The notes beneath the pieces were generated by a model. It searched no databases. It worked only from the letters and a program-made list of their open reading frames with translations, and had not been told where the DNA came from. This document shows positions 31,270 through 33,281 of a DNA stretch of 33,281 bases, in pieces. Origin of the DNA: Nitrososphaerota archaeon (GTDB lineage: Archaea; Thermoproteota; Nitrososphaeria; Conexivisphaerales; Conexivisphaeraceae); contig WYEM01000083.1 in assembly GCA_009903775.1 (NCBI GenBank), positions 1 to 33,281 on the forward strand. The letters run 5' to 3'. The translations under genes and the position numbers were made by a program. Position 1 is the first letter of the stretch; every line of letters begins with the position of its first letter.

Positions 31270-32565
31270 TTGGTCATGGAGTACGGCTACCCCGACATGC
31301 GGGTAGCTAAGGAGGAAGTGCTGAGCAGGATAGATGGCGGCAGGCTGGTCAAGACGCTGACGGAGCTCATAGATATACCGAGCCCCACGGGCAGCGAGGG
31401 GGAGATAGGCTCCTACATCTACTCCAAGTACCGGGAGCTCGGCCTCAAGGTCATATGGCAGGAGGTGGAGGACGGCAGGCCCAACGTCATAGGCATACTG
31501 AGGGGCAGGGGCGGCGGGAAATCGCTCCAGCTCGACGCCCACCTGGACGTCTCCTTCACGGGGACGGAGGAGTTCCTGTACGGGGGCGTCACGAGCCCCA
31601 AGTCCCGCGTTGAGGAGCGGGAGGGCGACACGTGGATATTCGGGGCTGGCGCCTTCAACATGAAGAACGCGCACGCGGCCTACCTGGAGGCCGTCCGCGC
31701 GATAGTGGATTCGGGGATCGAGCTCGAGGGCGACCTCATACTCACCGCCACGTCCGGTGAAATAGAGGAATCGCAGGTCGACGACTTCAGGGGCAAGAAG
31801 TACAGGGGATACGGCAGCGGGGCATCCTACCTCGCGGCGCACGGGCCGATAGGCGACTACGTGATAATAGGAGAGCCCACAGGCCTCAAGCTCATGATAG
31901 GCCACTACGGCTCCTACTGGGCCAAGATAACGGCGTCCGGCGGCACCGTGATACACACCGCGTGGTCGCGCGGCATACCCAACAAGATAGAACAAATGTC
32001 CGAGTTCATAATCGAGTTCAGGGAATGGAAGGCCAAGTACGAGGACAAGCTGACCTACAAGGGCTACAGGGGGATCGTGAACATAGCAGCGGTCCAAGGG
32101 GGATTCCCCTGGAAGGCCTCGAGGACGCCGGGCGAGGCATCGATTTACGTGGACATCAGGTTCCCGCCGAGCATGACCTGGATGCAGGTCAGGGACGACC
32201 TGGACGCGTTCATAGCGGACTTCAACCGCAGGCATCCCGGATACGACATATATGAGTTGCCATACGCCATAAACCCGCCCACGGAGGTCGATGAGGGGGA
32301 GCTGGTGGTGCGCGCGGTCAAGGATGCCCACAGGGAGGTGATGGGCCGGGACGTGGAGACGATATACGAGATCTGGTACTCCAACGCTCCGAAGTACAAC
32401 TCCATGGGCAGCAAGGCGATAAACTATGGGCCCGGCGGGGCGAAGAAGCTGAGCGGCCTGACCTTGGCCGACAAGGACAGGGAGTACATCAGCCTGTCGG
32501 ACCTGATAGCGGGCACTAAGGTATATGCGCTCTCGGCGTTGTCGATCTGTAACACGCCGAGGTGA
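31270..32565 (+). CDS. M20-family metallohydrolase (ArgE/DapE-like) with altered metal ligands
   Basis: 431 residues. ELIDIPSPTGSEGEI opening; LQLDAHLDVSFTG with the first metal His; GAGAFNMKNAHAAYLEA, where the usual bridging Asp of the Asp-Met-Lys motif is Asn; TATSGEIEES with the catalytic and metal Glu; VIIGEPTGLKLMIGHYG leading into the dimerisation domain; and NYGPGGAKKLSG, where the usual Ala-His is Ala-Lys. Peptide, acyl-amino-acid or succinyl-DAP hydrolysis are all possible; substrate unknown. TTG 31270 fits the TATA box at 31238; ATG 31276 is the alternative. The tnpB relic begins one base after its stop. Confidence 0.8.
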   Translation: MVMEYGYPDMRVAKEEVLSRIDGGRLVKTLTELIDIPSPTGSEGEIGSYIYSKYRELGLKVIWQEVEDGRPNVIGILRGRGGGKSLQLDAHLDVSFTGTEEFLYGGVTSPKSRVEEREGDTWIFGAGAFNMKNAHAAYLEAVRAIVDSGIELEGDLILTATSGEIEESQVDDFRGKKYRGYGSGASYLAAHGPIGDYVIIGEPTGLKLMIGHYGSYWAKITASGGTVIHTAWSRGIPNKIEQMSEFIIEFREWKAKYEDKLTYKGYRGIVNIAAVQGGFPWKASRTPGEASIYVDIRFPPSMTWMQVRDDLDAFIADFNRRHPGYDIYELPYAINPPTEVDEGELVVRAVKDAHREVMGRDVETIYEIWYSNAPKYNSMGSKAINYGPGGAKKLSGLTLADKDREYISLSDLIAGTKVYALSALSICNTPR

Positions 32566-32566
32566 G

Positions 32567-33080
32567 CTACCCCGCCCTGAAGGGCGGGGCTTCCCGCTTC
32601 ACTGCCCCACATTGCCCGCGGCCCTCGGCCATGGGCAGGGGGCGGAGCTCCGCAGGCGCCGCGGGTGGCTCCCACCCTGCCCTCCTCAGCACGTTGAGGG
32701 ATGCGTTGTAATCGCGATCGACCCTCCAGCCGCGGGCCGGGCGCTCGAAGACCCCATCGCCCGGCGTCAGATCCTCTATCACGAATCCGCGCTTGTAGCA
32801 CGCCCTCGAGGAACCTCCGCCTGGCGCCGTGGAACCGGTCGGCGATCCCCCGCGCCACCTGGGAGCGGAGCCGCTGGTAGCCCTCGTTCCGCTTCCTCAG
32901 GTCCAGCGCCAATTGACTCAGTTCCGTGAGGGTCAGTCCCCTCCCGTTCCTTCGGTGGAGATCGATGTCAGCCCGCCGCAGGGCGTTGTGGATCTCGCAG
33001 GCCAGCCTCAACTGGGCCCTTAACGCCCCCAACGTTTGCCGGCCCGCGTAAGCCCTGAATCTAAACCCCACGGCGGGCAT
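32567..33080 (-). pseudogene. tnpB (IS200/IS605-type) relic with internal deletion and frameshift
   Basis: N-terminal part from ATG 33080: VGFRFRAYAGRQTLGALRAQ, then helices to about FHGARRRFLEG (32815). One base out of frame, the C-terminal part resumes: FVIEDLTPGDGVFERPARGW, VDRDYNASLNVLRRAGWEP (last RuvC block with its Asp), and VKREAPPFRAG at the stop. The RuvC-I and -II region and first zinc pair are gone, leaving ~170 codons of the usual ~400. The second zinc pair reads Arg-Pro-Ala-Arg where Cys-x-x-Cys is expected. A TATA box (33104-33109, 26 bases from the ATG) and a GCCATTC/GAATGGC hairpin (about 33105-33125) remain at the 5' end, and the CCCCGCCC hairpin at the 3' end. Confidence 0.85.
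32570..32589. repeat. Hairpin at the 3' end of the tnpB relic
   Basis: CCCCGCCCTGAAGGGCGGGG, identical to the hairpin of copy E and near-identical to those of copies B and D. Encodes the last residues of the relic on the minus strand. In intact TnpB elements this region belongs to the right end and guide-RNA scaffold (known for the family). Confidence 0.7.
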
Positions 33081-33281
33081 CGGAAGGAATAGGGGCATCG
33101 CCCTTTAAGCCATTCCAGCCATGAATGGCGAGGTTTTCTACCACATCATATAATCTCAATGGCTCCGTTACCTTAAGCCCACCCCCTACCCGAGCGAGAA
33201 GATCGGGCGCAGCACGTCCAGACACGGGGGCATCCCCTCCTCTCCCCACACTAGTGGGGGCCTCCCCAGATCCCAGTTCTC
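33061..33281 (-). pseudogene. C-terminal tail of a second tnpB-like frame (cut by right edge)
   Basis: The minus-strand frame open across the right edge reads ELGSGEAPTSVGRGGDAPVS, GRAAPDLLARVGG, GLKVTEPLRLYD and ends at 33061. Gly/Pro/Arg-rich tails of this kind follow the RuvC domain in many archaeal TnpB proteins, but no catalytic motif is inside the window, so the assignment is tentative. The same segments recur in the decayed region at 21.3-21.8 kb. It overlaps the 5' end of the tnpB relic, so the two may be remains of nested or adjacent insertions. Confidence 0.4.

Noticed and set aside
31132-32331. 399-codon minus-strand open frame
   Set aside because: Antisense to the M20-type gene; no motif.

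Overview
The window is a compact, GC-rich piece of an archaeal chromosome. The archaeal evidence is deoxyhypusine synthase, archaeal-type phosphoglycerate mutase (ApgM), ribosomal protein S25e, Hjc resolvase, archaeal-type AspRS with GatCAB, DUF131 membrane proteins, and TATA boxes that sit about 26-29 bases in front of GTG/TTG/ATG starts (leaderless mRNAs). S25e, and the general resemblance of the proteins, point to the TACK/Thermoproteota side rather than Euryarchaeota; I cannot go further by eye.

Layout. 0-5.7 kb: an AbrB/PhoU-type regulator cut by the left edge, an Mrp Fe-S carrier ATPase with an N-terminal MIP18 domain, two tandem DUF131 proteins, a deoxyhypusine synthase + GalT-like pair, apgM and a small protein. 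5.7-10.4 kb: lysA-like decarboxylase, a cyclophilin-like protein, S25e, purB and purA. 10.4-17.1 kb: a phosphoribosyltransferase, then the tRNA-dependent asparagine set aspS-gatC-gatA, an SplB-like radical SAM protein and, convergently, gatB. 17.0-21.3 kb (all minus): UbiE-like methyltransferase, a degenerate NnrD-like protein, YjbQ, CoaBC and a nitrilase-family amidohydrolase. 21.3-24.2 kb: a decayed stretch, an AF1577-type SPASM radical SAM enzyme and a convergent iron-type alcohol dehydrogenase. 24.5-29.7 kb: a double-SIS protein, a MIP18 protein, a ROK kinase, an FkbM-like methyltransferase, an unknown small protein, Hjc, a PduO-type cobalamin adenosyltransferase and a small membrane protein. 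30.0-32.6 kb: SufS and an M20-type hydrolase. 32.6-33.3 kb: a wrecked tnpB and the tail of a second tnpB-like frame.

Functional links: aspS, gatC, gatA and gatB make Asn-tRNA(Asn); the AspRS carries the residues expected of a non-discriminating enzyme. Mrp, the solo MIP18 protein and SufS belong to Fe-S cluster assembly. purA and purB are consecutive on the AMP pathway.

The most unusual signal is a family of small GC-rich hairpin repeats, all ending (in their own orientation) in a version of GCCGTTTTATC, at 244, 15521, 24296, 21753, 27168 and 29807. They have no transposase; two are ~184 bp with shared borders, hairpins at both ends and an internal TATA-like box before the last hairpin, and their hairpin matches the 3' end of the local tnpB relic. 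They look like IS200/IS605-derived non-autonomous elements or solitary TnpB-guide-RNA-like units. One supplies the stop codon of gatB, another is read through by the ROK gene. A second pattern is that many genes lack a stop codon where their conserved domain ends and run into a neighbour.
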